A DNA stretch of 64,000 nt from Pseudomonas viridiflava (GTDB lineage: Bacteria > Pseudomonadota > Gammaproteobacteria > Pseudomonadales > Pseudomonadaceae), in contig NZ_LKEH01000026.1 of the NCBI RefSeq assembly GCF_001642795.1, forward strand, positions 363,268 through 427,267, given 5' to 3'. Below are positions 40,516 through 50,140 of this stretch, piece after piece; within the stretch, counting starts at the first letter, position 1; the number at the start of each line of letters is the position of its first letter. The notes beneath the pieces are model-generated. The model saw only the letters and a list, made by a program, of their open reading frames with translations, did not search any database and had not been told where the DNA came from. Made by a program: the position numbers and the translations under genes.

Positions 40516-42256
40516 AAGCCTCGACGCCCTCTTTGACCACCAGAATGTCTTCCATGATCAGGTACTCGAGGTCGGAGCCAAAGAACATGTTCAAGGCATC
40601 GGTCGGCGAGCAGATCATCGGTTCGCCACGGCGGTTCAGCGAGGTGTTCAGCGACACGCCGTTGCCGGTCAGGTTTTCCAGCGCCTTCATCATGTCGTAG
40701 TAGCGCGGGTTGTATTCGCGCTTGAGCACCTGGGCACGGGAAGTGCCGTCTTCATGGACGACTTCCGGCACGCGGGTCTTCCACTCTTCCGCCACTTCGA
40801 AGGTGAAGGTCATGAACGGCGCTGGGTGATCGATCTTGATCATCTGTGGTGCGACGGTGTCGAGCATCGACGGGCAGAAAGGCCTCCAGCGCTCGCGGAA
40901 CTTGATCTGGTGGTTGATGCGGTCGGCGACGCCGGCCACGCTCGGGCAACCGATGATCGAACGACCGCCCAGCGCACGTGGACCGAACTCCATGCGGCCC
41001 TGGAACCAGGCCACCGGGTTGCCCTTGACCATGATCTCGGCGATCCGCTCAGGGGTGTTTTCAATCTGGCGCCATACCGGTTTGCTCGGATGACGGGCAC
41101 ACGCGGCGATCACATCTTCGTTGCTGTAAGCGGGGCCGAGGTAGACGTGTTCCATCTTCTCGACCGGCACGCCGCGCGCGTGAGACACGTAGGCCGCCGC
41201 GCCCACCGCCGTTCCGGCATCGCCGGACGCAGGCTGGACGAACAGTTCCTTGACCTCGGGACGGGCAATGATGCGCTGGTTCAGTTTGACGTTCAGCGCA
41301 CAGCCACCGGCGAACGCGATCTTGCCGGTTTCCTTGAGGATGTCACCCAGATAGTGGTCCATCATCTGCAGCGCGAGCTTTTCGAACAGCGCCTGCATGC
41401 TGGCCGCATAGTGAATGTACGGTTCGTCCGCCACATCGCCAACGCGCTTGGGGCCGAGCCATTCGATCAGTTTCGGCGAGAAGTAGAAGCCCTTGCCGTT
41501 CTCTTTGTAGCGACGCAGGCCGATGACGTTGGCCAGTTCGGTGTTGATGACCAGCTCGCCGTTCTCGAACGTGGCCAGACGCGAAAAGTCGTACTTGCTG
41601 GCGTCGCCGTACGGCGCCATGCCCATGACCTTGAACTCGCCGTCCAGCATCTCGAAACCAAGAAATTCGGTGATGGCGCCATACAAGCCACCCAGCGAGT
41701 CCGGATCGAAGAATTCCTTGATCTTGTGGATCTTGCCGTTTTCGCCGTAGCCGAAGAAGGTCGTGGCGTACTCACCCTTGCCGTCGATGCCCATGATCGC
41801 GGTTTTCTCGGTGAAACCGGAGCAGTGATACGCGCTGGAAGCGTGGGCCAGGTGGTGCTCGACCGGCTCGATCTTGATCTTTTTCGGATCGAAGCCCAGT
41901 TGCTCGAGGCACCAGACAATTTTGTTGCGATAACGCTTGTAACGGCGATTGCCCATCAGCAGCGCATCGAGCGCGCGGTCCGGTGCGTACCAGTAACGCT
42001 TGGCGTAGTGCCAGCGGGCCTTGCCGAACAGGCTGATCGGCGCAAACGGAATCGCGACCACGTCGACATCGGAAGGCTTGATGCCTGCCTGTTCCAGACA
42101 GAACTTCGCCGACTCGTAGGGCATGCGGTTCTTTGCGTGCTTGTCGCGAACGAAGCGCTCTTCTTCGGCCGCTGCGATCAGCTTGCCGTCGATGTAGAGC
42201 GCCGCGGAAGGATCATGGCTAAGGGCGCCGGACAGGCCAAGGATCGTCAATGCCAC
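40499..42256 (-). CDS. NodU/TobZ-type carbamoyltransferase of the LPS core
   Basis: Protein of 585 residues that transfers a carbamoyl group from carbamoyl phosphate via carbamoyl-AMP. The Kae1-like N-terminal domain holds VEHHLAHASSAY (His134, His138 metal site) and FAGGCALNVKLNQRI; the YrdC-like C-terminal domain holds ALGGRSIIGCPS. In P. aeruginosa the equivalent (PA5005) carbamoylates the inner-core heptose. The start is GTG at 42256 with GAGG 10 bases upstream. It is the first gene of the minus-strand operon running to waaL and abuts the inserted toxin gene. Confidence 0.92.
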   Translation of the reverse strand: MALTILGLSGALSHDPSAALYIDGKLIAAAEEERFVRDKHAKNRMPYESAKFCLEQAGIKPSDVDVVAIPFAPISLFGKARWHYAKRYWYAPDRALDALLMGNRRYKRYRNKIVWCLEQLGFDPKKIKIEPVEHHLAHASSAYHCSGFTEKTAIMGIDGKGEYATTFFGYGENGKIHKIKEFFDPDSLGGLYGAITEFLGFEMLDGEFKVMGMAPYGDASKYDFSRLATFENGELVINTELANVIGLRRYKENGKGFYFSPKLIEWLGPKRVGDVADEPYIHYAASMQALFEKLALQMMDHYLGDILKETGKIAFAGGCALNVKLNQRIIARPEVKELFVQPASGDAGTAVGAAAYVSHARGVPVEKMEHVYLGPAYSNEDVIAACARHPSKPVWRQIENTPERIAEIMVKGNPVAWFQGRMEFGPRALGGRSIIGCPSVAGVADRINHQIKFRERWRPFCPSMLDTVAPQMIKIDHPAPFMTFTFEVAEEWKTRVPEVVHEDGTSRAQVLKREYNPRYYDMMKALENLTGNGVSLNTSLNRRGEPMICSPTDALNMFFGSDLEYLIMEDILVVKEGVEAYDTLG

Positions 42257-42577
42257 TAGGGTCTAGCCTCTTTAGTCTGCGTACAGGCGCAGCGCGCCCG
42301 AGAAAATGTGTGCCCCCGCACAGCGGGCTGAGGGCAGCTAAAGGGCGGGATTATAGCGTAATGACCAAGGATTTGGCTCGGGGGCTGAGAGGGTTTAAAC
42401 AAACAGATGACATCACGTCCTTCAGGACGCATCCGAAGAATCTCACCCACTCGCTGTCACCCAATAACTATCTACGCTCCCGGCCCGCCGAATTCTGATT
42501 GATTGAAGGCCATGAATCACGGGCTCACAGCCCTCAATCAACCCGCGCACCTTGCGCTTGTCAGAACCGGAAAAACC
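42257..42577. other. Intergenic region upstream of the toxin-like gene
   Basis: About 320 bp between divergent genes. It is AT-richer than the surroundings. No convincing sigma-70 promoter, TPP or other riboswitch, or Hrp box (GGAACC with CCAC at 15-16 bases) was seen on the plus strand. Confidence 0.4.
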
Positions 42578-45500
42578 ATGCAAACACTGACACCCGTGTC
42601 ATCCAAACCCGCCGACACCTTTATTGAAGCGACGACGGCTCTCAAAAGACTCAATCAACTGGGCTCTCGACTGAGCGAAGCGCTCAAGCTGCTGCCAACA
42701 CCTGATGACGCCTTGCTGGATGCACCCGCAGACGAGGCGTCCATTGCTCGCCTGCTGTCGCAGCTCGACGATTACTGGCATGCGGCCCTGGCGCCCGGCG
42801 ATAGCCGTCATGACCAATTCCTGTCCGCCATGCAGCAGGCGCTGCGCGATGAGTTCTGCGTCAAGCTGCACGAGGGTGAGCTTTCGGCAGTTCATGCAGC
42901 CTGCCTGCCCGTTTCAGCCTTGTCCTCCACAGAAACCAGGGCGCCAGACGCGTTCTCGCTGCATATGCAGCTTGATGACGAGATTCAGGCTGAAGTCAAC
43001 GGTGCCGTAGTGCTGTCCCAGGCGCAGGGACCGACCTTGCTGGTATTGCCGGGCCTGGGCATCAAGGCGTTCGCGTCCCAGGAGCAGATGCGCGAGGCGC
43101 TCACCCAATGGCTCAATTCGCCCGTTCTGAAAGGCGCTCTGATCCAGAGCCTCGAACAAGACCATCAGGACCGGTCGTCACTCATCGACTCGGACCCCGA
43201 CCTGTACGCCGAACCGTTCCTTGCCATCGATGTGCAGCTGCATGCCATCACCACGGAGCCTTTGGCCCACGCCTTGAAACGCCTGCAGGAAAAACAGCGC
43301 GTTGATGTGCGCTACGCCTGCACCCGATCCGGTATTGATGATCGTGAAGCACGCCGCTCGCTGATTCAGCAGGCGATTGACCAGAAAGGCCTGTTCGGCC
43401 CGCAGGCCATGCTGGAGTTGCGCGAAATGGCACTGCGCGAATCGCGCTACCAGCGCAGCCTGCCGGACTGGATCAAGCTTGCAAACCCCAGGGACATGAG
43501 CGCCTATATCGAGCGCCTTGATCACTACGAGCAGGCTCGCGCAGCAACCCTCAGCGCGCTGGGCACGGCGGCGTCCGCAAAACAGTTTGCCAGGGCGCAC
43601 TTGCAGGCACGCCTGGCGGACGATCTGGGCTACGCACTGGATCCGGCACTGATCTCGGTCAGTACGCAACGAACGCTTCCCGTGACAGGCGAGACCTATA
43701 CCGTTACGCGCTCGTGGGTGGAACTGGCGCTTTATGGCCTGCACCCCGGCGACCGCCTCCAGACGTCGGCGTTTCTGAACCGAACCGCGCTGAGCCATGA
43801 CGGCATGCCGCTGACATCCGACTTCAAGCATCTGGATGCCGCCTACATTGCACGCGTCGTTGAAGAACTGGATTTGCGGGTACGCTTCGGCACTCATCAG
43901 AAAGCGGCTTATCAGCACCCGCATAACCAGTCCCTGATGCGCACCCTGACCCGCACGCAGATCAACGCCCTCGCCTGCGCCGCCAAAATGCAGGGCCATA
44001 TTCGCCCTGAAGATTTCGCCATCGTCGAGGCCATCTCGCACGCAAAACCTGACCCGGCACTGAGCACTCGCCACATCAGGCTGAACGCGAAAAACGCCAT
44101 GGGCAAACTGCTGGTGTTTCGCAAGCAAAACGCACAAGGCGAGCTGGAGCGTCTTGTCATGTTCAGCCAGGACGCGCCTGATCAGCATTTTTTCCGGGCA
44201 TTCGACAATGAAATCCAGTTGGCACATGAACTGGTCGGTTGGACCGCATCGGACGAACACCGGGATTACCTGCTCCAGCAGATAGACGTCTCCGCCCGAC
44301 CTGAACTAGAAACGCAGCTGGCCGCCCTCAGACTCAAACCTCATCCCGACGAGGATTTCGTCCAGCTTATCGCGCTGCCGGACTACGACGCAGGCCTGGA
44401 GTTTTTCGCGAACGGCCACATTGAAGTCGCGCTGTCCGAACAGGACTTGCACACGCCTCGGTGGTACGTGAACGCCACCCTCGACAAGCGTCAGGAGCTG
44501 GTTGCGCTGGAGGATGCAGCCACCGGCGCACAGCGCAATTACGAGGCGAAACCCCATACCCGCGTTCAACCGTTCGAGCAGTATGCTCACCAGCAAGCCA
44601 GCCAGCAGATCAACACGTTGCTGGGTGTGCCAGAAGGCACGGTGGATCCCGACCTTATCGTGATCACCACTGAACGGGAAACCGTCACCTACACCCAGCT
44701 GCTACGCAATGGCTATGACGACAGCATCAATCCACTGCGTGCCACTGCCGACACGGTGGCCACCTTCAAAGGCCCCGAGGGTGTGGACCTCAGCGTCCTG
44801 TCACCGGCCAGTGTGGCTGGCTCGGTGCGCGGAAACTGGGTGGCCGACCGCTACATCGCAGAGGTCAGGCGCACCCTGCTCAACCCGCAGGACGAAGGCT
44901 ATGACTACCGCCGCAAGACAGCCGCGCTGACGACCCAGTTGCAAATGAAAGCCGCCGCGCTGCGCAGCTATCTGAAAGGCCACATTGATGGCATTCAATA
45001 CGCCTGGCTGAAAAGCTCGCTGGATCGCGCGCACTCAAGCGATGCGGCAACACGCGAGCAATACCCGCTCTACCCGTTGCAACTGCATGTCGACAAGCCG
45101 TTCATTGCCTCCAACCTCAAGGTCGTGGACCAACTGGTATTCCCCGATTCGCTGCTGACGCATACCGAGACCGTGCAGGGCTGCGTGGCGGTGCTCTCGA
45201 CGCAGACCCGCCAGACCGCCCTGCTCTACACGCCTCAGGCGCCCGACGGGATCGAGTTCCGCCTGTTCAGCAGCTTCATGTCCTCGCTGGATACGCCGGG
45301 CATGATCGATTACTACAAGGACCGCTGCCGCTTCAACGCACGCCGGCTGCTGTCGTTCTCCCTGCGTGACATGCAACAGGGCGGCGCGAACAAGGCGCCT
45401 TTTCTGCCCAAGGCATTCATCACCGACTTTGCCGACACCTGCTTCAACCAGCCTGTCGAACGCAGATTGCTGGATATCGAACAGACCACGACAGGCCGTA

Positions 45501-48500
45501 GCGACATGCTGTCGAAAATGGCCTGGGTCAGCGTCGAACTCATCGCTACGGCACTTACCCTGCCGTTCCCGCCTGCCAGCTTCGCAGTCGGCAGCCTGTT
45601 GTCATTACACGACAGCGTCCGCGCCGTACAGGCGCTGGTTGATGGCGATCATGAAGCTGCAGGCGGCCATGTGATATCGGCCTTGCTCAACAGCCTGGGC
45701 GCTGCGGGCGATCTGCATTCAGGCCTCAAGGGCTTCGGCGGTATCGTGCACCGACTGGAGCGCGGCGCTCCGATGAGGTCGGTGCACTCGGTAAGTCCTG
45801 CGAACTCGATGGATTCGGTGACCTCGGCATTGCGCCCCCTGTCACGCCAGTCGTCACTGCCACGCTATGAGGATCTTTTCCCCATCGACCTGCAGGAACG
45901 AACCGTTTGGGTCGGCAAGAAAAACGCCAACGGCCACGCTCCGCTTTACCAGCAGGTCGATCCTTTGTCTTCGCAGGTCAGCGCCACCGGCCAGTTCGTC
46001 GGCCGCAGGAACGGCGAGACGTGGCTGCCGCTGAGTTCGCCCCTGGACGCAAAACCCGACCTGTCCATCGACCGTCCCCTGCACAATGTGCCGCGCATCA
46101 AGGACGGCCACGCCAAAGGCGTCTGTCTGGTGGATGGCCAATACTGTATCGGCATGTCCGGAAAGACTTACGTCGTGCAATTCGACGCCGGGCTGCGCTG
46201 CTGGCAGATCATCGACACTGCCAACCCGTTCGCATTCTTCGGCAAACAACCCGTGCGCCTGGACAGCCAGGGCCTGTGGCAAAAAATCGACCGTCAGCAG
46301 TTACGCGGCGGCGGGCTCGAGGATCAGGCCAGTTGGCGGCCACTGCCGGAAGAAGGGGTTGAGCCTGGCAAGACTGTCGCCCTTACGAGTGATTATGAAA
46401 TGCCGGTCGCCATGAGGCCGGGTATTTACACCGTCATGCACCGGAACATTCCAGACCCGACCCATATGGGCCTGGAGCTGTATTTCGAAAACTACTTCGC
46501 CAACATGCGTCAGACCCTGGGGGCGCTTCAAGACAAGCTCTATCACGACGCCAAAGCCTTCTTCACAAAACCATTCCTGCCAGCGCGCCCCACGATTCCG
46601 ACGCTCCCCCCTCGCGCGGACGTCGATACGCTCGTTGAAAACATCTTCAACCACAGCAATGGCCTGGTCATCAGCGAAGCTGCCCAATCGGTTGCCAGCA
46701 AGCGTCTGCTCATTCTCAACATGCCGCTGCTGGCAGAGCGAAAAGTAGAGGTCTTGTACATCCAGCATCTGTTCACCGACAAGCACCTCGAAAAGCTGGC
46801 CACCTATCGCCAGTTGGCGGCAAGAAGTCGATCCGGCTCTCATGAACTCAAACGGCACCTGAAATACCTGAACAATGGCGCGCTGAACAATCACGCTTCC
46901 GAGTACGACTACTATCACCTGATCAAGGAGGCGCACAAACACGGCATAGAGGTCCGCCCGTTCAGCGCGTGCGCCAGCTACCCCCTGACCGAGAATCCGG
47001 CTGCCGCTGCCGCACACGACCTGAGCGCTGCTCAAAAAATGAGCAACTTCTTTGGTCATACGTTGATCAGTGAAGACGTGGCCAGCCAGCCATCACGACG
47101 CTGGGTGGCATTGCTCGACCAGAAACTGGCCACCACCCATGACAGCGTTCCGGGCATCACCGAGCTGCAGGGTGCAATCAGCGTTCACGTTCAAGATGTT
47201 CCTGCAGGCCGTACGACTCGTGTACGCAAGAACAGCTTCCCGCCAGCAGTCGAATCGCCCGCCGATTTCACGGTCGAGTTTTCCAACCCGTTGCTGCCTG
47301 CGTCCGTCCCGCAATTGCCACCCGGCACCCAACTGGATGCGGTGTTGATGAACCGTATGGTGGAACGGGAAAGCATGGAGTCCGGAGAGCGCTGGGCAGG
47401 CGATTATGTTTTCCGTTGGGATGCCGAAAAAGGCTGGCTGCGCGGCGATCCCGAGAGCAGTCCCCGGTCGGTGACAGCCATCCAGCAGTCTCTGGCAGAC
47501 GCCACTTACGACGCCCCTGTCGAACACAGAGACGCTTTGCACACACTGGCGAACTTCGAACACCGGGGTCTTGATGAGCGCTACTTCCTGTTCGATCCAG
47601 AACTGATGGGGCCGAGGGAGGATTTTTTCAGGCTGCGAAAACAGCTGCAACTGGACTCTGAAGCGATTCATACAACAGAACTGCCCGTCAGGCCCCTGCT
47701 GCCGTCAGTACCGTCGACGGCGTCACCGGCAGACTTCCTTGAGCGACTCTATCAGCACACCTCAGGCGTGGTGGTGGGTGAGTCGCACGCCAGCATCGCC
47801 AGCAAGAAACTGATCATCGATAACCTGCCAATGCTGGCGGAACAGAACGTCAAGACACTCTATCTGGAGCATCTGCTGAGCGACCTGCATCAAGCTGACC
47901 TGGATGACTTCCTTGATACTGGCCAGATGAGCAAGCGGCTGCTGCATGACCTGCAGGCGCTGGACATAGGCCATCAGACGGATCCGAAGGGGATCTACAC
48001 GTTCGAGAAACTGGTGATCAAGGCGCAGCAGCAGGGTATCGAGATTCGTGCCATCGATTGCCTGGCCAGCTATCACCTCAAAGGCCTGGCGAACGAAACG
48101 TCTACGACCCGCCAACAGATGATGAATTTCTTTGCTTCACGCATCGTTCGCAGGCATCAGGATGTGATGGGGTTTCACAAGTGGATTGCGCTGGTCGGCA
48201 ACAGCCACTCCAACACCTTCATGGACGCGGTGCCGGGTCTGGCGGAACTGGAAGGCGGCATCGGTTTGCGGGTCAAGGATGTCTTGCCCGGAGCATCACA
48301 TGGCATCGTGCGCGACCCTGGCGAAGCGTTGCCCCTGGATCTCGGAAAGGCAAAGGTTCACATCCAGGGCGACTATCGGGTCGAGATCGAGATCCCAAGA
48401 TCCCGCCCTGTCACGCGCCCCCGCTCCATCGAAAAGCGACTCGCCAAGCCGGGCATGTTCCTGATCGAACAGAACGATGATGGCTTGCAGATCATCGTGC

Positions 48501-48667
48501 ATCGGTCACGAGACAGTCAGATCTATCGCACCCCTGTGAACAGGGATGCACAGGGCAAGCTGTCCGTTGATCGTCCGAGCTGGGTGCCGGTGCACCTGAA
48601 GACCTACGACGACATGAACGCCCTGACCGTCGCACTCAGGGACATGAACCTCAGTCGCGTGGAATAA
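42578..48667 (+). CDS. Giant toxin-like protein with two TIKI/ChaN-like C-terminal domains
   Basis: Protein of 2,029 residues. The first 970 or so are helical and resemble the DUF6543 (dermonecrotic-toxin) region of Pseudomonas proteins. A hydrophobic helical stretch (about 977-1045) could insert in membranes. A beta-rich part (about 1130-1250) follows. Two homologous domains end the protein, near 1350-1560 and 1720-1930. The second has GESH (Glu1735, His1737), YLEH (Glu1764), IDC (Asp1827) and GNSH (His1877), a TIKI/EreA/ChaN-like active site; the first has SEAA, YIQH, FSA and no GNSH. No signal peptide, so type III, VI or another specialised route would be needed. Start uncertain: GGAAAA precedes 42578, but ATG 42512 and TTG 42503 are in frame. 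No immunity gene is adjacent. Interrupts the LPS-core cluster. Confidence 0.8.
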   Translation: MQTLTPVSSKPADTFIEATTALKRLNQLGSRLSEALKLLPTPDDALLDAPADEASIARLLSQLDDYWHAALAPGDSRHDQFLSAMQQALRDEFCVKLHEGELSAVHAACLPVSALSSTETRAPDAFSLHMQLDDEIQAEVNGAVVLSQAQGPTLLVLPGLGIKAFASQEQMREALTQWLNSPVLKGALIQSLEQDHQDRSSLIDSDPDLYAEPFLAIDVQLHAITTEPLAHALKRLQEKQRVDVRYACTRSGIDDREARRSLIQQAIDQKGLFGPQAMLELREMALRESRYQRSLPDWIKLANPRDMSAYIERLDHYEQARAATLSALGTAASAKQFARAHLQARLADDLGYALDPALISVSTQRTLPVTGETYTVTRSWVELALYGLHPGDRLQTSAFLNRTALSHDGMPLTSDFKHLDAAYIARVVEELDLRVRFGTHQKAAYQHPHNQSLMRTLTRTQINALACAAKMQGHIRPEDFAIVEAISHAKPDPALSTRHIRLNAKNAMGKLLVFRKQNAQGELERLVMFSQDAPDQHFFRAFDNEIQLAHELVGWTASDEHRDYLLQQIDVSARPELETQLAALRLKPHPDEDFVQLIALPDYDAGLEFFANGHIEVALSEQDLHTPRWYVNATLDKRQELVALEDAATGAQRNYEAKPHTRVQPFEQYAHQQASQQINTLLGVPEGTVDPDLIVITTERETVTYTQLLRNGYDDSINPLRATADTVATFKGPEGVDLSVLSPASVAGSVRGNWVADRYIAEVRRTLLNPQDEGYDYRRKTAALTTQLQMKAAALRSYLKGHIDGIQYAWLKSSLDRAHSSDAATREQYPLYPLQLHVDKPFIASNLKVVDQLVFPDSLLTHTETVQGCVAVLSTQTRQTALLYTPQAPDGIEFRLFSSFMSSLDTPGMIDYYKDRCRFNARRLLSFSLRDMQQGGANKAPFLPKAFITDFADTCFNQPVERRLLDIEQTTTGRSDMLSKMAWVSVELIATALTLPFPPASFAVGSLLSLHDSVRAVQALVDGDHEAAGGHVISALLNSLGAAGDLHSGLKGFGGIVHRLERGAPMRSVHSVSPANSMDSVTSALRPLSRQSSLPRYEDLFPIDLQERTVWVGKKNANGHAPLYQQVDPLSSQVSATGQFVGRRNGETWLPLSSPLDAKPDLSIDRPLHNVPRIKDGHAKGVCLVDGQYCIGMSGKTYVVQFDAGLRCWQIIDTANPFAFFGKQPVRLDSQGLWQKIDRQQLRGGGLEDQASWRPLPEEGVEPGKTVALTSDYEMPVAMRPGIYTVMHRNIPDPTHMGLELYFENYFANMRQTLGALQDKLYHDAKAFFTKPFLPARPTIPTLPPRADVDTLVENIFNHSNGLVISEAAQSVASKRLLILNMPLLAERKVEVLYIQHLFTDKHLEKLATYRQLAARSRSGSHELKRHLKYLNNGALNNHASEYDYYHLIKEAHKHGIEVRPFSACASYPLTENPAAAAAHDLSAAQKMSNFFGHTLISEDVASQPSRRWVALLDQKLATTHDSVPGITELQGAISVHVQDVPAGRTTRVRKNSFPPAVESPADFTVEFSNPLLPASVPQLPPGTQLDAVLMNRMVERESMESGERWAGDYVFRWDAEKGWLRGDPESSPRSVTAIQQSLADATYDAPVEHRDALHTLANFEHRGLDERYFLFDPELMGPREDFFRLRKQLQLDSEAIHTTELPVRPLLPSVPSTASPADFLERLYQHTSGVVVGESHASIASKKLIIDNLPMLAEQNVKTLYLEHLLSDLHQADLDDFLDTGQMSKRLLHDLQALDIGHQTDPKGIYTFEKLVIKAQQQGIEIRAIDCLASYHLKGLANETSTTRQQMMNFFASRIVRRHQDVMGFHKWIALVGNSHSNTFMDAVPGLAELEGGIGLRVKDVLPGASHGIVRDPGEALPLDLGKAKVHIQGDYRVEIEIPRSRPVTRPRSIEKRLAKPGMFLIEQNDDGLQIIVHRSRDSQIYRTPVNRDAQGKLSVDRPSWVPVHLKTYDDMNALTVALRDMNLSRVE

Positions 48668-48677
48668 CGCGAATCAT

Positions 48678-48715
48678 CCGAAGGGCGGGACGACTCAGGC
48701 CGTCTCGCCCTTCGG
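48678..48715. terminator. 15-bp hairpin ending the toxin-like gene
   Basis: Bases 48678-48692 pair with 48701-48715, one mismatch, 8-base loop. The right arm lies inside the last codons of the convergent kinase gene, so one hairpin serves as terminator for the toxin-like gene and as coding sequence for its neighbour. No T run. Confidence 0.6.
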
Positions 48716-50140
48716 CAAGCGCTGCTCCAGCTTCTGGTGCAGCGCACTTTGCTCCGGCCAGTTGCGCATGAAGCGTGCGCGATCACGGGCAAAAGCTGCA
48801 GCAAACGACGCCTGAGAGCTGTGCTGCTGCATGGCATCCAGGTCGATCAGCGCCCAGCGGTCTTCCTGCCAGAACACGTTATGACCCTTGAAATCACCAT
48901 GACTGATGCGCTCGCGAATCAATTGCGCGAACAGCGTATCGAGCGCCTGCAACTCGCTTTCGGGCACATCACCGGTTTCCACGTAGGGCGCAAAACGCTC
49001 AATGATGTCCGGACCCGGCAGGAACTCGGTAATCAGATAGGCTTTACTGCGCATACCCAGCACGCGCTCTTCGCGCACCGCCAGAGGTTTGGGCGTCGCG
49101 ATGCCCAGAAACGCCAGCCGATTGGCTTCGCGCCATGAATGCCAGGCCCGGCTCGGGCGCCAGAAGCGCTTGAGCCAGTGGCTGAAATTCTTGATGTTGT
49201 AGCGTTTGATGACCAGTGCACGGCCGCCAACTTCGACACGCCCGACACTGGCGGCGCCGCCGGTCTTGTACAGATGCCCGTCATCGAGCAAGGCATCGGC
49301 CTGATCCAGTACCGGCAGCATTGCCGCCTCTTCTTCACGACGAATCGCCTGAAACACCGAAGCACTGTCCTTGACGCTGAACAGACTGCAATCGCGACCG
49401 GTCTTGTCGAGAAAGTCCTTCAGACGCCAGTTGCGAATCTTGTCGATCTGTTTCTGCAGCGCCTCCATCGGCAAACCATGCTCGGCGTTGCTCAACAGGT
49501 AATGCACCAGTAACTCTTCGGTGAACGGCTCGAAAGCCCGGGGCAACTGGGCAAAGAATACGCCGAGGTTTTCCAGCACTTTCTGGCGCGACAACGGCTG
49601 TCCGGCCTGCTCGGCACGAATGCCTGCGCCGTCGATCATGTACAGCTTGCCGTCATGGCGCAGCAGGTTGTCCAGATGCAGGTCTTCCTGCCACAGACCT
49701 TTGGCGTGCAGCAGGGCAATCGCCGAGAGCGCTTCGCCAAGCACGGTCTGTTGCTCATCGGTCAGCGGCGGTTGGTGCTGCACGGCATTCCAGGCGTCGC
49801 CCAGGCTTGGCGCGTTCTCAAGAAACTCGAACAACAGCCAGCCGCCCTCGCCTTCCTGCAGACCGTCGGCCAGCAGCAAAGGCGTCGTCACGCCCTGCTC
49901 GGCCAACAGCCGTACGCCGCTCAGTTCACGCTGAAAATGCCGGGCGGCCTTGCTGCCGACCAGCAGTTTGGCCAGCACTGTGCGACCACGCCAGACACCC
50001 GCACCCACGTAGCGCTGACCGGGCAATACACGCAGCAGGGTCAGCAGTTGCAGTTCGGCGCTGCCTGCGGCATCGGCCAGGGTCAGGCTCATCGGCAGCT
50101 CAGGCTTGCGCCCGGCGTTCTTGAGATCGGACAAACGCAT
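48695..50140 (-). CDS. Tandem kinase-fold protein of the LPS core (PA5006-like)
   Basis: Protein of 481 residues that appears to hold two kinase-fold units. The N-terminal one has WQEDLHLDNLL and MIDGAG; the C-terminal one has HGDFKGHNVFW and LIDLDAMQ. Both keep the catalytic Asp and the Asn. The family is the WaaP-like Ser/Thr/sugar kinase group and the protein is presumed to phosphorylate core heptose, but no activity is known to me. The ATG at 50140 overlaps the wapQ stop. Confidence 0.78.
   Translation of the reverse strand: MRLSDLKNAGRKPELPMSLTLADAAGSAELQLLTLLRVLPGQRYVGAGVWRGRTVLAKLLVGSKAARHFQRELSGVRLLAEQGVTTPLLLADGLQEGEGGWLLFEFLENAPSLGDAWNAVQHQPPLTDEQQTVLGEALSAIALLHAKGLWQEDLHLDNLLRHDGKLYMIDGAGIRAEQAGQPLSRQKVLENLGVFFAQLPRAFEPFTEELLVHYLLSNAEHGLPMEALQKQIDKIRNWRLKDFLDKTGRDCSLFSVKDSASVFQAIRREEEAAMLPVLDQADALLDDGHLYKTGGAASVGRVEVGGRALVIKRYNIKNFSHWLKRFWRPSRAWHSWREANRLAFLGIATPKPLAVREERVLGMRSKAYLITEFLPGPDIIERFAPYVETGDVPESELQALDTLFAQLIRERISHGDFKGHNVFWQEDRWALIDLDAMQQHSSQASFAAAFARDRARFMRNWPEQSALHQKLEQRLPKGETA

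Noticed and set aside
42257..42577. Hrp box upstream of the toxin-like gene, which would make it a type III effector
   Set aside because: No GGAACC...CCAC pair at the required spacing was found, so HrpL control is not claimed.
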